A stretch of DNA of 36,405 nucleotides. It comes from Terriglobia bacterium (lineage in GTDB: Bacteria > Acidobacteriota > Terriglobia > Bryobacterales > Bryobacteraceae). The notes below the pieces were generated by a model. It had not been told where the DNA came from. It was given only the letters and a program-made list of their open reading frames with translations, and made no database searches. The position numbers were made by a program, and so were the translations under genes. Of the stretch, positions 16,600 through 26,100 are shown in pieces. The stretch's first letter is position 1. Every line of letters starts with the position of its first letter. The stretch lies in contig JAIQFE010000041.1 in the NCBI GenBank assembly GCA_020073445.1, positions 1 to 36,405 on the forward strand. The letters run 5' to 3'.

Positions 16600-17604
16600 A
16601 TGTGGAAGCTTATTTTTGTACTGCCTCTGGCCGCCGCCGCGCAGACGCCGAATTGCGTGCCGCCTTCGAGCCAGCAACTGATCATCTATCGTGCCGGTAG
16701 TCTGACGCGCGCCTTTACTCCGCTGATCAGGGAGTTTACTTGTCAAACGGGTATTCAAGTGAAGGACGTGGCGATGGGCAGCGTCGACGCCGGCCGGCAG
16801 ATTACCGCGGGTGGCCAGGCTTGCGATCTTTACGCGCCAGCCGACTATCTGGACATCGATTTGTTCATGAAGCCCGCCGGTTATGCGAACTTCAACATCG
16901 TGTTTGCCCGCGGCAAGATGGTGCTGGCCTATTCGGCAAGCGGTTTGTCCGCGAAGAAACTGCCTCCGATCGCTGAGCCGGGCAGCCAAAGAGCGGTGAC
17001 AAAGTGGTATGAAATCCTGACTATGCCCGGTGTCGCGATCGGCGGAGGGAATCCATTTCTCGATCCCGGCGCCTATCGCGCGCCGATGATTTTTCAGTTG
17101 GCCGAAGCATATTATAAGGTTCCAAACCTTTACAACAACATGCTCGAGCACGTTGTGATTGCTGGCTCGGATCCCTCCGCGCCCACACTCGGCAAGGGGT
17201 TTGATTTCCAGTTCACCTACGAGCACACTGCTCGCGCGACGGCGAGCACCGATCCGGACTATCGGTATGTGAACCTGCCGGACGAGGTCAACCTGTCGGA
17301 TCCTGCGAAGGATGCATATTACCGCCAAAACGCGGTAGTGGTCATTCCCGGACTCGGAACTCCAAGGAGCGCGCGCACAGTCGCGGTTCCCGGCACCCAT
17401 GTTGCATGGGGCATCACCTTGCTCAAGGATGCTCCTAACAAAGAGAACGCGATCAAATTCCTGCAGCTATTGCTCGGCCCGACCGGGAAGTCAGCTTTAA
17501 ATGACAACGGCCCAGCCCCTATCTCGCCCGCTCTGGTAAGCTCCAAAGATTTTCGTCAGCTTCCTGCCGTCCTGCGGTCAATCGTTAGAGCGGAGAACAA
17601 GTAA
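16600..17604 (+). CDS. wtpA: WtpA-like tungstate/molybdate-binding periplasmic protein
   Basis: The protein has 334 residues with a signal peptide (MWKLIFVLPLAAAAQ) but no lipobox. It follows the WtpA/ModA order: YRAGSL (30-35), GSVDAGRQI (60-68), NFNIVFARGKMVLAYS (97-112), KWYEIL (135-140), NPFLDPGAYRAPMIFQLAEAYY (151-172). This is clearly WtpA-like, the class that coordinates oxyanion octahedrally through an Asp and a Glu. Asp155 fits the Asp site. The Glu site is less clear: Glu208 in FTYEHTA is offset by about two residues from the expected position. The protein is fused in operon with the TonB receptor (two bases apart), not followed by a full wtpB/wtpC. It probably hands oxyanion from the periplasm to an ABC permease encoded elsewhere. 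Confidence 0.87.
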   Translation: MWKLIFVLPLAAAAQTPNCVPPSSQQLIIYRAGSLTRAFTPLIREFTCQTGIQVKDVAMGSVDAGRQITAGGQACDLYAPADYLDIDLFMKPAGYANFNIVFARGKMVLAYSASGLSAKKLPPIAEPGSQRAVTKWYEILTMPGVAIGGGNPFLDPGAYRAPMIFQLAEAYYKVPNLYNNMLEHVVIAGSDPSAPTLGKGFDFQFTYEHTARATASTDPDYRYVNLPDEVNLSDPAKDAYYRQNAVVVIPGLGTPRSARTVAVPGTHVAWGITLLKDAPNKENAIKFLQLLLGPTGKSALNDNGPAPISPALVSSKDFRQLPAVLRSIVRAENK

Positions 17605-17680
17605 CGGCCGACGGTTCGCGGCCGGCCCAATTGCGCCATCGATTCTGCTGGCAATCGCCGCCTACGCGCTATTTCTTCGG
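17603..17680 (+). pseudogene. Possible remnant of an ABC permease start behind wtpA
   Basis: Directly after wtpA the frame beginning at 17603 reads NGRRFAAGPIAPSILLAIAA, then YALFLRQ. This is a basic head and a hydrophobic segment, as at the start of a WtpB/ModB permease. No standard start codon is seen and the frame then runs into the antisense of the convergent quinoprotein gene. It could be the stump left when that gene cluster was joined here, or chance. A perfect CGGCCG repeat (17605-17610 and 17619-17624) gives an alternative reading as a short hairpin between convergent genes. Confidence 0.2.
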
Positions 17681-19567
17681 CAGCGCGAACACCATGTACG
17701 AATTCATCGGCTGGGCCGCGCCTGCCGGCTCGCGCGGGGCTTGGTAGCCTTCGCCGCCGGCGACACAGAACGCGATGTACTGGCGCCCGGCGACCTCATA
17801 GACCGCCGGCACTCCGTCGGAGCCCGTCGGCAGATTGTAGGTCCACAATACTTTGCCCGTGTCCTGATCGTAAGCGCGAACCTTGTGGTCGGAAGCCGTC
17901 GCGGCGAAGATCAAGCCGCCGGCGGTCACCACGGGCCCGCCGCGCGGAAGGCGGGCGCCGGTATCGGAATGGCCCTGTTGTTCCAGCTCCGTGATGCCGC
18001 CGTTGGGAACCTGCCACTTTATTGTTCCGGCATTGAGATCGTAAGCCGTCAGCGTCGACCACGGCGGCCCCATGGCCGACATGTTGTAGGTCTGGTACAT
18101 GAAGTTCATGGGCGAATCGTAGTGAACGAACGAATCGTCCTCCGCGATCGGCTGAGCGGCAGGCGGTGAAGTCGCGCCTTTTCCCGCACCGCCCTTGCCC
18201 GCTCTTCCCGCGCCGGGCAGCACGAGCTTCTGGAGCGTCGGATGCTCGTGAGAGACCACGTACAGGTAACCCTTGGTTGGATCGACCGCCTCGGTACCCC
18301 AACTCGCTCCCTGGATGTGGCGGATCGTGCCCAGCAAGCTCGGCGGCGTAAATAGTCCCTCATTGCGGGAGTTCTTCAGCAGGTTGCGAATCTTAGCCTG
18401 ATCTTCCGCCGGAAGGAAAGGGTTGATGTCCTTTTCGGTGAACGATTGTCGAGCGAACGGCGGAGGCTTCGTGGGAAACGGCTGCGTGGGCGAAGTCCAC
18501 TCGCCCGGAACGTCGGTCTGCGGGACCGGGCGTTCCTCAATCGGCCACAAAGGCTCGCCGGTGAGCCGGTTGAACACGAACAGGAATCCGAACTTGGTGC
18601 CCTGCGCGACGGCGTCCACCATCTTGCCATCGTGCTTGACAGTGATCAACTTGGGCGCCACCGGCAGGTCGTAATCCCACAGATCGTGGTGCACGATCTG
18701 AAAGTGCCAGAGGCGCTTGCCGGTGCGCGCGTCCAAGGCCACCAGCGAATTCCCGAATAGATTGTCGCCCTTGCGATTCGCGCCGTAAAAATCGTAGCGC
18801 GGGGTGCCTAGCGGGATAAAGGCGATGCCGTGTTTCACATCCACGGTCATCTCCGCCCAGTCGTGGACGCCGCCGACGCTTTTCCAGGCGTCCGGAGGCC
18901 AGGTTTCGTAACCGGCCTCGCCGGGATGCGGAACGGTGTGGAACTGCCAGACCAGCTTGCCGGTGCGGGTGTCGTAAGCGTGGATGTCGGCGGCGTTGGA
19001 ATCGTAGCTGGCCCCTCCGGCGGGCAAGGGGATGATCACCAGGTTCTCGAAGATGCGGCCCGGGTTGTTGGTTTGCAGCGCGCGCGGAGCCTCGCGATCC
19101 AAGCCGGCGCGCAGATCGGTGCGGCCGTTGTCGCCGAAGCTATCGATGGTTTTGCCGGTGCGCGCGTCGATGGCAGTGAGATAACCGGCATTGATGTAGA
19201 GCAGTCGCCGGTCGGAGCGATCCTTACTCTCCCAATAGTTGACGCCACGCGTGCCGACAGCACCCACGTTGGGGTGAACCCATAGCTCCTTGCCGGTAGA
19301 GGCGTCCAGCGCGACGAAGGAATTATTCTTCGCCAGCACGTACATCACGCCCTCGACCACGATGGGGGCGAAGCTGTAGTTGCCGCGCTCGCCGGTGGAG
19401 TAGCTCCAGGCAACCTGGAGCTGATTCACGTTGCTCTTGTTGATTTGCTTGAGCGAGGAATACTGGGCTGAATCCGCGCCTTCGTATTCGGTCCAAGTGG
19501 AGAAATTAACGATATCCGCGGCCGAAGCCGCCATCATCGCAAGGAGGAACGCTGCTTGGTAACGCAT
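17669..19567 (-). CDS. PQQ-binding-like beta-propeller quinoprotein dehydrogenase
   Basis: The protein has 632 residues. A signal peptide (MRYQAAFLLAMMAASA) precedes YEGADSAQYSSLKQINKSNV, the usual opening of membrane or periplasmic PQQ glucose/alcohol-dehydrogenase-like propellers. Repeated propeller blades show as VALDASTGKELW, AIDARTGK, AYDTRTGKLVWQF, ALDARTGKRLWHF, AYDQDTGKVLWTY. VHHDLWDYDLPVAP and SWGTEAVDPTKGYLYV are characteristic blocks. A Gly/Lys-rich insert lies near residue 455. The enzyme should oxidise a sugar or alcohol in the periplasm; the substrate is unknown. ATG 19567 is preferred over GTG 19570. It is the last gene of the minus-strand cluster, eight bases after the esterase stop. 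Confidence 0.88.
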   Translation of the reverse strand: MRYQAAFLLAMMAASAADIVNFSTWTEYEGADSAQYSSLKQINKSNVNQLQVAWSYSTGERGNYSFAPIVVEGVMYVLAKNNSFVALDASTGKELWVHPNVGAVGTRGVNYWESKDRSDRRLLYINAGYLTAIDARTGKTIDSFGDNGRTDLRAGLDREAPRALQTNNPGRIFENLVIIPLPAGGASYDSNAADIHAYDTRTGKLVWQFHTVPHPGEAGYETWPPDAWKSVGGVHDWAEMTVDVKHGIAFIPLGTPRYDFYGANRKGDNLFGNSLVALDARTGKRLWHFQIVHHDLWDYDLPVAPKLITVKHDGKMVDAVAQGTKFGFLFVFNRLTGEPLWPIEERPVPQTDVPGEWTSPTQPFPTKPPPFARQSFTEKDINPFLPAEDQAKIRNLLKNSRNEGLFTPPSLLGTIRHIQGASWGTEAVDPTKGYLYVVSHEHPTLQKLVLPGAGRAGKGGAGKGATSPPAAQPIAEDDSFVHYDSPMNFMYQTYNMSAMGPPWSTLTAYDLNAGTIKWQVPNGGITELEQQGHSDTGARLPRGGPVVTAGGLIFAATASDHKVRAYDQDTGKVLWTYNLPTGSDGVPAVYEVAGRQYIAFCVAGGEGYQAPREPAGAAQPMNSYMVFALPKK

Positions 19568-19575
19568 CACACCTA

Positions 19576-20679
19576 CTAGGGCTTCAGGTGCTTCGAGAAG
19601 AAGGGAAGCACCTTCCCCTCGATCCGATCTTCGAGATGATTGTTATGGTTCCCCTCATACGTCTCAAAGGTATGCGGGATGCCCAGTCGCGTCATCGCTT
19701 CATCCAGCTGTTTATTGGATTCGAGCAGAGAATCCTGCAAGCCGATATCCATCGCAATGGCCGAGTACTTCTTCATATTGGGCACGTATTGATCGAGCAT
19801 CGCGAGCGGCGAGTTGGCCACCCATTTTGCCGCAACGTCCGGCTGGAACTGGCCATCCTTGACCGGTTGGTCGAAGAACAGAGGAGGGTTCATCGGATTT
19901 GGCGACCAGGCCGCGGCTTCACCATACGCAACATTCACCGGATGCCCGCCGTGCGCGCCGGGTCGAACCGCATCGGCCGGAGGCTGACCCTTGCCCTGAC
20001 CATCGCCCTTGGCCTGCGCAGGACCCTTGGCCTTGGCCTGACCGCCCCGTCCCTCACCTGGAGGCCGCGGGTTATTCATCAGGCAGCAGGCGCTCAGTCC
20101 ATAGACAGCCGAGTACACGTCGGGATATCTCATCGCCAGCCGCCAGACTCCGTAGCCGCCCATGGAGTGTCCCCCCAGACCGCGGCTGTTGCGGTTCGCG
20201 ATGGTGCGGTAGTGGCTGTCGACATAGGAAACCAAGTCGTGCGTGACGTAGGTTTCCCAGTCGCCGTTCGTAGGTGAACTGGAATACATGCTGCCGCCGT
20301 AAAGCGTGTTGGCGTCCGGAATCACCAGGATCATTTCCTTCGCCGTTCCGGCCGCGATGTTGCGGTCCATGGATCCCGGCAGCCCGATGAAGGGATACCA
20401 ATCGTCGGCGGTTCGTCCGTAGCCGTGGAGCAAATAGACCACCGGATAACGACGATTGCGCTCCTTGGAATAGCTCGGAGGCAGGTAGACCGCCACGTCG
20501 CGATCCGGCGAATCGCCTTCCAGGTTGCCCTCGAGCGAGCGCCCGTGCACCAGGATCTTTTCAACCTTGCCGCCGCCGGCGGACGCTTTGTCCTGGGCTG
20601 CGCCGGGAATTACCCAAACGGCCACGGCCGCGACGACGCCGAACGCAATCGCGTACTTATACTGCCAGGTGCTTTTCAT
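19576..20679 (-). CDS. Exported PF00756-type (enterochelin-esterase-like) alpha/beta hydrolase
   Basis: The protein has 367 residues with an N-terminal export signal (about 8-29). The fold shows RDVAVYLPPSY, RYPVVYLLHGYGRTADDW, then the nucleophile elbow GGHSMGGYG with Ser172. An Asp in IAMDIGLQD and a His in YEGNHNNHLEDR complete a likely triad. The family cleaves esters of many kinds. A low-complexity stretch rich in Gly, Lys and Gln (about 210-235, GQAKAKGPAQAKG) interrupts the domain and looks like a surface loop. GGGAGAGAT precedes the ATG at good spacing. It sits between a GDTLVVDT protein and the quinoprotein dehydrogenase, all in one direction with short gaps, so is probably cotranscribed. 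Confidence 0.88.
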   Translation of the reverse strand: MKSTWQYKYAIAFGVVAAVAVWVIPGAAQDKASAGGGKVEKILVHGRSLEGNLEGDSPDRDVAVYLPPSYSKERNRRYPVVYLLHGYGRTADDWYPFIGLPGSMDRNIAAGTAKEMILVIPDANTLYGGSMYSSSPTNGDWETYVTHDLVSYVDSHYRTIANRNSRGLGGHSMGGYGVWRLAMRYPDVYSAVYGLSACCLMNNPRPPGEGRGGQAKAKGPAQAKGDGQGKGQPPADAVRPGAHGGHPVNVAYGEAAAWSPNPMNPPLFFDQPVKDGQFQPDVAAKWVANSPLAMLDQYVPNMKKYSAIAMDIGLQDSLLESNKQLDEAMTRLGIPHTFETYEGNHNNHLEDRIEGKVLPFFSKHLKP

Positions 20680-20712
20680 GCGATCTCTCCCAGATGCCTC
20701 TAAGACGCGATT

Positions 20713-21816
20713 CTATTTCTGCGGGACCTTGACGTTGGGGCCAGTTCTTCCTTCTTGTTCGGCCCGCGACACGGTGATCCAATCCCTCACCATGCGGTTG
20801 TCTTCGTGACACGCATACTCGAGCAGCTTGTAGTTCGGATCGTTCTTCCAGGGCATTCGCGCGGTCCACGAATGCGTGAGCACTACCGGATCCTCGGTCT
20901 TGATCTCGTAGATCAGGTAGTCGTTGTTGATGCGCGTGAAGCGCTCCGTGATCTTCATCTTGTCGCTGGTCGGGATGTGGATCTGGGGAGTCCCGGGCAT
21001 CGCGGAGTTGACCATCATGGCGCCGGGTTTCACATTGGTTGTCTCCACCACCAGCGTATTTCCCTCCCAGTGTCCCCGCGAGAATCCCAACCACTGCTGG
21101 ACCTTGGCCGGCACCGGCGTGTTGTCATTCAAAGGAATAATCCGCACATCGTGGATCATTTCGATGAAGATGATCACCTGCCCTGGAACCTGAAAGATCT
21201 GGATCCCGTTGTTGTAGTGGAACGGAAGCATCGAGGCCGGCATTCCGTGCGTGACGCATCGATCCTTGAGGTCGAAATCCTGATACGAGTTAAAGATCAG
21301 ATGCTCCCCGGCCATGGCCCAGCCGCTCTTCATCGCCTCCCCTTGCTTCTTGCCTTCCAGCGTCATCTCCGGAAACTTGCCGTCTGGCGGGTCGAAGATA
21401 AGGGAGGTCTGGCGCTGGGGAGGCTCGGGATCGGTGACGCCCCGTAGAAACTGGCGCCCCGCTTGGCCTTCTTGTTCTGCATTTTTAAATTGGTCGGGCG
21501 CTTTCTCAAAACGAGTCTGTGCCGCCTTGAACTCTTCCTCGGTCAGGAATGCTTTTTGAGGATCGCAGGCAGCAGCCCCCCCGCGCCCACGTCCGACGCA
21601 CCGCTGCATAGGTACGCTTCCCACGAAGTTCTCCGGGTAGACGCCCTGCAAATCGGGGTCGCCCCACGGCGTTTTCGGATGCACCCATCCAGCCGGGGTT
21701 CCGATGTAGAAATTGTCCGGACCGGGAGGAACCGCCGGATGCGACTGCGCTCCTGCGATGGATTCGAATCCCGCGAACAGAAGAACTCCGATTGCTGTAC
21801 GATACGTAGCGAACAT
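20713..21816 (-). CDS. Exported protein of unknown function, GDTLVVDT family (divergent member)
   Basis: The protein has 367 residues with a signal peptide (about 1-23). I recognise no named domain, but it shares a pattern with three other proteins in the window. These are KTPWGDPDLQGVY near residue 48, a Cys followed by GMP (Cys187), GHWEGNTLVVETT (248-260), ITERFTR, and a C-terminal EYACHEDN. The two conserved Cys may form a disulfide in the periplasm. A Cys/Gly/Arg-rich loop (QRCVGRGRGG) is special to this copy. It follows the DUF6152 gene by 41 bases and precedes the esterase by 33 bases in the same direction. Function unknown; it may be binding or enzymatic. Confidence 0.75.
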   Translation of the reverse strand: MFATYRTAIGVLLFAGFESIAGAQSHPAVPPGPDNFYIGTPAGWVHPKTPWGDPDLQGVYPENFVGSVPMQRCVGRGRGGAAACDPQKAFLTEEEFKAAQTRFEKAPDQFKNAEQEGQAGRQFLRGVTDPEPPQRQTSLIFDPPDGKFPEMTLEGKKQGEAMKSGWAMAGEHLIFNSYQDFDLKDRCVTHGMPASMLPFHYNNGIQIFQVPGQVIIFIEMIHDVRIIPLNDNTPVPAKVQQWLGFSRGHWEGNTLVVETTNVKPGAMMVNSAMPGTPQIHIPTSDKMKITERFTRINNDYLIYEIKTEDPVVLTHSWTARMPWKNDPNYKLLEYACHEDNRMVRDWITVSRAEQEGRTGPNVKVPQK

Positions 21817-21857
21817 GGAATTGACCCTCTCTATGAAATAGGCATCCGCATCAGAGT

Positions 21858-22301
21858 CTACTGCTTCTTTGTATCCTTGTCCTTGTCTTTATCTTTATCC
21901 TCGGGAGGCGCTTCATTGCCGGAGGAACCGAGGAGCAGCTTCTTTCCATTGGGGAGAGTGATGTCCCTGCCGTTGGCGCGAAACGCTCCGTCCTTGGCCT
22001 GGAAGCCCTCGAAGATGACCTCGGTGCCCTTGGGAAGGGTATTCTTCGTGAATCCATGGCGGACCAGCGCGTTCGGAGAGCCGCCTTCCACCATCCATTG
22101 CGAGGTGGTTCCGTCCGGATTCTTGACGTCGATATAAATCCAGGAGTGCGGATTCACCATTTCGACCTTGGCCACGGTGCCTTGTAATTTCACCGGCTTA
22201 TTCGAATCGAACTCCGCGGCGAACGCGTGATGTGCCGCAACGGGAAGCGCTGCCAAAAGCAATCCAGCTCCAGCGGCAACGAAAACGAGTCTTTTGTCCA
22301 T
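21858..22301 (-). CDS. DUF6152 family exported protein
   Basis: The protein has 147 residues from the ATG at 22301, chosen because AGGAGGAG lies about seven bases upstream; the in-frame start at 22319 has no such site. The signal peptide ends LAALPVAA, and the mature protein is predicted to begin HHAFAAEFDS. This family hallmark is followed by GTVAKVEMVNPHSWIYIDV (conserved NPH, His52). The domain is small and beta-rich. The C-terminus is a charged repeat, alternating Asp and Lys (EDKDKDKDKD), absent from the other two copies. Function unknown. It lies between two GDTLVVDT genes. The N-terminal His-His and the downstream His could bind a metal; that is inference. Confidence 0.85.
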   Translation of the reverse strand: MDKRLVFVAAGAGLLLAALPVAAHHAFAAEFDSNKPVKLQGTVAKVEMVNPHSWIYIDVKNPDGTTSQWMVEGGSPNALVRHGFTKNTLPKGTEVIFEGFQAKDGAFRANGRDITLPNGKKLLLGSSGNEAPPEDKDKDKDKDTKKQ

Positions 22302-22343
22302 AACCTCTCCTCCTAACAACTGCCCTGGCCTCGCTCTTTGACC

Positions 22344-23168
22344 CTACTTCTTGCTGAGATCGCCGTACAGCGTTTCTTCGACGAACTCCACGCACTGGAA
22401 ATGCAACAGGCGCGCATTCTTTTCCCGGTGACGGTACAGCGGGAAACTGATCTTCCACGGCTTGGTGTAGGCGTCGGAATCTTCGAGCGTCGCCTCATAG
22501 CTGATGGTATTGGCGTCCAGCATCGTGTAGCGCTCCACCACGTGGAGGCTGTCGCTCGAGAAGTTCCCAGCCCGGTCCAGCCACGCCCTTCCATTGAAGC
22601 CGGTTACGTCGACCACTAGTGTGTCGCCGTCCCAGTGGCCGTTGCTGGTTCCCATCCAGGTATCCAGTTCCGCATCGCGATGTTTCGCCATCATCACCAC
22701 GCGCGCGGCGTTATCGTAGGCGTAGGTGAACAGCATGTCGCCCGTGGATTGCACGATCTGGAATGGATACGGCATGTAGTTCGCGCGAGGAACCCCGGGC
22801 AAGTAGCACTTGACCTCCGGATCCTCCTTCGCACGATTCTTGAAGTTCTCGTCCCTCTTCTTGAGGGCTTCCGGTTTGTACGGAATCGTGCTGCTGCCTT
22901 CGATGATTCCCAAGCCGGCCGGCTCAGCGCCGATCGCGCCCGCCGCCACCAGCGGCCCGGCCTGCGCCGAATGGTCTTCCAGATCCCAGTTGGCAGTGTT
23001 CATGGACTGCCAGATCCCGTTGAAGTTGGGTTTCCCGTTCGCCGTCCGCGGAATGCCCTGAATGGGGGCCTGCCTTGCGGGGGTGCGCGCTGGCGGCGAC
23101 TGCGCAATTGCGGGCAGAACCAGCATCAAAGGGAGTGTCGCGATTAAAGATCTAATTCGTTTGCGCAC
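22344..23168 (-). CDS. Exported protein of unknown function, GDTLVVDT family
   Basis: The protein has 274 residues with a signal peptide ending near PAIAQ. The family pattern is clear: IPRTANGKPNFNGIW (39-53), Cys121 in KCYLPGVPR, NGHWDGDTLVVDVTGF (176-191), LHVVERYT (208-215) and Cys259 in LLHFQCVEF. The start is GTG at 23168 with no strong ribosome site; GAAGG lies too far upstream. It begins 25 bases after the Oar receptor stop, so translation may depend on readthrough coupling. The product is periplasmic by prediction and of unknown function. Confidence 0.78.
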   Translation of the reverse strand: MRKRIRSLIATLPLMLVLPAIAQSPPARTPARQAPIQGIPRTANGKPNFNGIWQSMNTANWDLEDHSAQAGPLVAAGAIGAEPAGLGIIEGSSTIPYKPEALKKRDENFKNRAKEDPEVKCYLPGVPRANYMPYPFQIVQSTGDMLFTYAYDNAARVVMMAKHRDAELDTWMGTSNGHWDGDTLVVDVTGFNGRAWLDRAGNFSSDSLHVVERYTMLDANTISYEATLEDSDAYTKPWKISFPLYRHREKNARLLHFQCVEFVEETLYGDLSKK

Positions 23169-23193
23169 GATTTCAGTTTATGGCCTTCACCTT

Positions 23194-26100
23194 CTAGAAC
23201 GTAATCCGGGCGACAAGCTGACCCGATCGCATGCTGGCGATGCCGTTGGCCGCGGTCGGGACGATCGTGCCAAATCCGCCTGTATACGTGCTGCCGGGTT
23301 TAGTCGGCGCCGTCGTGTAGGCAGTGGTGCTCGGTTGCGGCAGGAGGAGCCGGTTGAAGACGTTGGTCCACTCCGCGCGAACCTGCAAACTGGCTCTTTC
23401 CGTTAGACGGAAATTGCGGCCGAAGTTGGCATCCTCGCTGGGCTGGCGGATTCCACGGAAATACCGGATGGATGACTGGCTGGCGGCGAATTGCGCATCC
23501 GGAACGGCCGTCCAGGCGTTGGGATTGAGCACCACGTTCGATCTCGGATCGAAACAATGGCAGTTGAGGTCGATCGGCGTGTTGTGCACCGTGCCGCTAT
23601 AGTCTGTCCAATTCGTGGAATACAGTTGTTGGCCGGGCACCAACTGAGCGGGACCGGGCCCGTAGCCAAGCCATTGCGAGATCGGGTTCGTCGTCGGAGA
23701 AGCGGGCTGGGCCAGAATGGGAGCGCTCTGATATTGCAGATACCACCCCGTTTGCCACCCGCTGACGATGTAGGAGACGATCTTGTTCTTCCCGAATAGT
23801 CCGCTGCGCTGCTCCGGAACCGTGTAGGTTGCCGAGAGCCGGAACTGGTGCGGAAGATCCAATCCGGCGAGGTCCTTCCCCAGACTCCGGTTGAAGGGAT
23901 CCGGCGAACTCAAAAGAGCCAGATTCTTGGAGTACATGTAATTCGCATTCACGCTCAAGCCGCGCCACAAACGCTGGGTCACAACCACCTGCAAGGCATC
24001 AAACCAGCTGTTGCCCAGTGCGGCTACGGGCGTGAGCGTGGTGTACTGCGGGAACGGGAGTATGCCTTGCCGGACAATCTGGGTGGTCGGAAACCCGGTA
24101 TACGGCAACCCCAATCCTCGCGAGGCCAGCGTGGACTTCTGTGCCGGCGTCAGGTTCGCGAAGGTCGTGCGCTCCAGGAGTGAATCCGCGGCATTACCGA
24201 CCTGGAACCCGAGCTGGTTCAGCTGGGATTGCGAGAGTTTATTCAAGGTGCTCAGGCCTCCCGCGTTCAGCCAAATGACCCGGTTTCCGACATACGACGC
24301 CTCCACCACCAGGTTCCGGGTTAGCGCCCGTTGAATGCCCGCACTCCATTGATACTGGCGCGGCGGCCGGCCGGCGCTCGGACCTAGCACTGCAGGACCT
24401 GCGCCAACGGTGCCGGGCAGATTCCCTGCATCCGCGGTGAAGATCGGCCACACAGGGTGGATGGAGGACGGAATTCCATCCTGAAGCTGGAACGTATACT
24501 CACCGTACCCGGGAGTGCCGCTGTCGACGGCGGAGACAACCGTTCCCTGCGCATAGTTCGTCGGGGCGTACACAATCCCAAAACCGGCCCGAAGCACGGT
24601 TTTTCCCTTCATCTGGTACGCCAATCCGATTCGAGGCGCGAAAGCGAACTTATAGTTTTCGGCAAAGTTGCAATGGCACGTAGCTTCGTAGATCGCGCCG
24701 CCCGGATGGCCGCCGGCTGCGGGATTGGGAACGTCCACGCTGAACGCCGCCTCGCGGCCGCCGCGTTCCCGGAGGTAGGTTCCGTAGTCATAACGTAAGC
24801 CGAAGTCCATGGTCAAGCTGCGCGTGATCTTCCAGGTGTCCTGGGCATACAATGCTGTCTGGCTCTTCTGATCCCGGTAGTTGGCGGGCGCGCTGACGCG
24901 GACGTTGCTCACATCGCCCAGGAGGAAGCTCGCGAACTCGAATCCGGTGCTCCCCGAGGAAATCGACGAACCTTGCAGAGCGATCTGCTGGGTGCCGTTC
25001 GCGCCAAACGTATAGTTGCCGGCCGTATTGGTGAGCGAGGTAACGGGTTGGTATTCCCAGCGAAGATCCCACCCCGCCTTAATGGTGTGGTTGCCCTTGA
25101 CCCATGTTGCGCTGACCTGCGGCATGATGGGGAGCTGTTCGGAGGATTGGGTGGTGAGAAATCCGCCCTGCGGACCCAGGTTAGTCACCCCGCCCGTCGT
25201 CGTGCTTGGTCCTAAGGTATTGAAGGTAAGGTTGGGGAACAGGCGGTTGACGGTCGCGCCGCGGAGGCCAAGTTCGGTAACCGCGTTGTAGTTGGTGACC
25301 GGAGGCTCCAGCCAGATCGACTGATCGCTGAATCCGAGCCCAAAGTGCAGCAGGAGCCTGGGGGTTGCGGTCAAATCGTAACTCAATCGGGCAGTACGAG
25401 AAGCGGATGTGGCGCCACGGCCCGGCTCGATCGGCTCCGGCAGGCCCGTGGCAGCTCCGTTCGGGTAGACCAGAGGCGAGTGGTAGCGCACTGTCTGAAA
25501 GTACCCCGAAATATGGCCTTTGGTGCCAAACGTGTGATCCACCTTGATGGATGGAAGGAACGTGTTCATCTGATCCGTCCATCCATGTTGGTAATTCGAA
25601 CTCGGCAGTCCGGCATTCGCATTGGGGCCGAGCGGGAGAGGGATCAGATTGAGGATCTTCTTGGACACGTTATCGAACAGCGTCGGTGAGATTTGGTTGC
25701 CCGAAAAAGGATTCCGCACCTGGACCAGGCTTCCCGCAGTGCATGTCGCTGTTGGAAAAGCCGCCTTGTCACAGGTGATCCTGGATGTGGAATTGGGGTC
25801 GAAAATCTGCCCTGAGAAAATGGTCCGGCCCAGCGGATCGACAAAGTTCTGGCCGCCGACTTTGACGTTTTGGTTGCCCGACAGCGGGACGAGCTGGCTG
25901 AAGTCGCCGATTCGATAGGACGGCAGCGGAACCGTGGCGGAGGTGGTATTGATCGTCCCGTTCTCCAGGTACTCCTCATAGCTGAAGAAGAAGAACGTCT
26001 TGTTGGCGCCGTCATACAGTTTGGGAATCTTCACCGGGCCGCCGAAGCTGCCGCCGAAATCATAGCGGCGCTGCTTGTTCTTGAGCCCCGAGAAGGGCTG

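Noticed and set aside
16600-17604. Classical ModA or sulfate-binding protein
   Set aside because: The blocks around NFNIVFARGKMVLAYS, KWYEIL and NPFLDPGAYR fit WtpA-like proteins better, although molybdate may still be bound.
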